This document shows positions 61,551 to 64,000 of a DNA stretch of 64,000 nucleotides, piece by piece (the stretch's first letter is position 1; each line of letters begins with the position of its first letter). Source of the DNA: Todiramphus chloris collaris (Eukaryota; Chordata; Aves; Coraciiformes; Alcedinidae). The DNA is taken from positions 1,022,559-1,086,558 of the forward strand of contig JANVCC010000014.1 in NCBI GenBank assembly GCA_025345505.1. The letters run 5' to 3'. Made by a program: the position numbers and the translations under genes. Under the pieces are notes generated by a model. It had not been told where the DNA came from. It saw only the letters and a list, made by a program, of their open reading frames with translations, and made no database searches.

Positions 61551-62020
61551 GGGACTGTATCAAAGGCTTTTCAGAAGTCCATGTAAATGACATTCATAAC
61601 TTTTCCATTGTTCACTAATGCAGTCACTTCATTATAGAAGGCCACTAGTTTAATCAGGCACAATTTGCCCTTGGTTAAGCCATGCTGGCTGTCTCTAATC
61701 ACGCCCCCTGTCTTCTGTATGTGTTGATGGATCTGATCCATGATATTAGTTGGAAAGGAGGTTAGGCTGACTGGTTGGTAGTTCCCAGTGTCCTCCTTTT
61801 TAACCTTTTTAAAAGTGAATGTGATGTTTCCCTTTTTCCAGTCACTAGGGACTTTTCCTGACTGCCATAACTTTTCAAATATAATAGAAAATGGCTTGGT
61901 AACCACATCAGCCAATTCCCTCAAAACCCTGGAATGCATCTCATTGGGTCCTATGGACTTGTGTATGTTGAGGTTCCTCAGGTGGTGTTGAACTTGGATA
62001 TACTCTTCTACAGGAACCAT
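61551..62020 (-). mobile_element. CR1 LINE, 5' part of the copy interrupted by the LTR
   Basis: This piece holds the start of the RT region of CR1 ORF2 and is the continuation of 59711-60795. It is 5'-truncated at about 62020. The minus-strand frame covers it almost entirely, and the break at 61550/61551 falls just after the FDTVP residues of motif A. Two CR1 copies back to back is the alternative, but the exact continuity of residues across the LTR argues for one copy. Confidence 0.9.
61571..62020 (-). pseudogene. CR1 ORF2 fragment, N-terminal reverse transcriptase region
   Basis: A 149-codon open frame carries the CR1 segments [17 protein letters not shown] (about residues 19-35), [20 protein letters not shown] (about 43-62), and a PVSLTS segment with a GKLCL segment further on. 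It ends in YMDF, the start of catalytic motif A (usually YLDFSKAFD). A TGA stop follows YMDF directly, and KAFDTV reads on beyond it. It is therefore a truncated and interrupted part of ORF2, not a host gene. The frame is less damaged than the 3' half. Confidence 0.9.
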
Positions 62021-64000
62021 TAGTTAAATGTGATCTTTACAATTGCATTTTCAGCTGATCTGATGTACAAGACAAATCTGTGTCTCTCAAGACTTACCAG
62101 AGTCACCTGAAAAGATGATTTCAGAAAGGCATTCCTCTCCATGCACACAACAATTCCAGAGGATCAAAGGAAAATACTCCTGGAAAGGAGATCATGGGAT
62201 AATACTGTCTTTTCTCTAGGTCAAGAAAAAAAGCAACTATACCTAAGTTCATCCTAACATATGATTGCAATAAAGTAAACGAAATATTGCTAAACAAACT
62301 CAGTACTTAAGGGGCTTCATGTAAGTGCTTACTCTGCTACATCTCAGTGAATGTTTTGTATTTGTTGCCCTATTAGAAAGGAGCCCTGCTGTGTAATACT
62401 CTATTTTGATATATGCTCTTGCAGTAGAAAGTAAACCTTTATTTCTTCTGCACTGTTCAAACATGCCTTTTCAGAGTAGTTTTGAATTTCACACATTTCA
62501 AGGTGTTTTGTTAAGCAATCTAAAGAATACTATCAAATTTGGATGTGTAACATGTTCGATAGCATGCTATCTCAGGAGCAGTTTTGGTTGCTTGAAAGTG
62601 GCTTCTCCATTGGAATAAAATTGAAAACTAAGATTTCTTTATTCTTGTATAAATTCATGCTTCAGAACATTGAATAAACTGCATTACAAGTTTATGTCTC
62701 TTAAGATATTGTGCTCTAAAGAAAATCAGTCTGTTTTCTGACATTAGTGATAGTATATTTAAAATTTGTTCACTGACACCTGTTTTACTGTATGATACAA
62801 AGTGTTTTCTCAGACAGAAAAGTGGAAGGATGTGATCAGAATCTGCCGATGAAATACTTTTGAGCTTGTTCAAACTGCTGTGCTTGGTGCAAGATCAGGA
62901 GAAGTCTGGGAGAAAAGACTTTCTGGAGGTGCATCTGTTTCTGTCTTTGTGACTGAGGACTGAGCTTGGTAACACTACAGAAAGTTATTTTCAGAGTTTC
63001 CAGCAATTAATACAGTTTGAAGCTGTAGGTGTTTTCCCATGTAAAATAAGTAATTTACGTAGCTTTTCACCATTCTCGTTCCCCATGGCTGTGGCAGTTC
63101 ATTCAGGTCCTCCCGCAAAGGTTGTGACACGCTCTGTCTGTTGGAGAGAGCCTCTCAGAGCGGAAAATATGTTTCTGCTTTCATCAGTCTGATGAAATGA
63201 ATCCGAGACAAACTGCTACAGCATATGGCTCTGTTCAGGCACTTTGGAAATCTCCAGGTCCATTAGCTCTTTGAGCACCTGCTCTGCAGGATGTGAAAGC
63301 TGGAGCTGGCGTGCAGCAGTAAACCATGTGCTGCTGAACCAGTGCTTCAGCCCTCAATTTGGTAGACACAAAGCCAGTGCAACGTGTAGTAGCTGGGAAC
63401 TACCTGAAGCCAAGGGTCATCTTGCAAGGACCTAAAGTAGAATCAGTTAAATCATGGAAAATTGCACTAATAAGTGTTATTTGTGATCGTGGGATGCCTG
63501 ATACCCGTCTCATTGTGTCAGTTGTTCTTGAGGACTTAAACAATAACTTGTGAGAATATTTGCAACACTACTCGTTTTCAAAAGCTCCAAGTCCATGACT
63601 GAACAAATACCATATGAATAGATGATGTCCAGTCAGATAATCCTAGTTAAAGAAATTTTAAAGAAAGTATTGCAAGTGATCTATCACTGGATGTGAATAG
63701 TTGTTTAATGCATAATTAGAGCAGTTTGCACTAAAATCTGTTAGTTTATTTCCAAGATTTTTGTTTACAATGAATTTGAAATACTTCATTATAGCTTTTA
63801 ATGCTATGGATATCTTTGGTTTGTTACATCAAAAAGGGCAGCAGAAATCTCACTAAGATGGAGAAAACTTGGGAGTCTGGATCTATTTTATACAAGTCAG
63901 CCAAGTCCTTCACTAAATAAACTGTTTTTCTATTGAGAACTCAAACACATTCAAAACATTTGAATTTGACATTGAAATCTTAGCATGGGATATGGCCTTC
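62021..64000. other. Unassigned stretch to window end
   Basis: I recognise no gene or repeat. A G+C-richer patch with several CpGs lies at 63060-63440 and carries two overlapping plus-strand frames of about 63 codons without a known domain. The rest is AT-rich. Confidence 0.5.

Overview
The window reads as nuclear DNA from a bird. The main evidence is a set of CR1 LINE copies, several ending in the CR1 3' octamer repeat (ATTCTATG type), together with solo LTRs of avian ERVL-like retroviral families. There are no poly(A)-tailed L1 or Alu-type elements. The base composition is AT-rich and CpG-poor, and I recognise no protein-coding gene, rRNA, tRNA or CRISPR array. The species cannot be fixed from the sequence; a neoavian bird is the most natural reading.

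Layout. 1-1599: AT-rich single-copy DNA. 1600-2190: a very old plus-strand CR1 relic. 2191-6306: unassigned. 6307-6709: an old ERVL-like LTR on the minus strand with an internal deletion. 8871-9488: a CpG-rich, relatively young solo LTR of another family with a duplicated enhancer-like unit. 9489-15110: unassigned, with a pair of weak candidate exons near 13.3-13.7 kb. 15111-15397: a CR1 3' end on the minus strand. 15398-32038: a long unassigned stretch with an AT palindromic block (16.05-16.2 kb), a perfect hairpin (18.83 kb) and a possible exon (29.1-29.3 kb). 32039-35117: a CR1 copy of about 3.1 kb covering most of ORF2, endonuclease and reverse transcriptase included, but broken by stops and frameshifts. 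35208-35789: a complete solo ERVL-like LTR. 35790-54898: mostly unassigned, with a 75-bp tandem duplication (36.4 kb) and a short LTR piece (46.9 kb). 54899-58367: two plus-strand CR1 3' ends flanking an archaic minus-strand CR1 relic. 59711-62020: a minus-strand CR1 split by a 755-bp LTR insertion. 62021-64000: unassigned.

No genes work together here. The region looks like a gene desert or long intron whose recognisable history is repeated retrotransposon insertion: archaic CR1 copies first, then later CR1 and ERVL-like LTRs, and most recently the CpG-rich LTR at 8.9-9.5 kb. I found no convincing undescribed biological system. The points most worth checking are the nested insertion, the enhancer-duplicated young LTR, the archaic CR1 relics and a few splice-site-bounded candidate exons.
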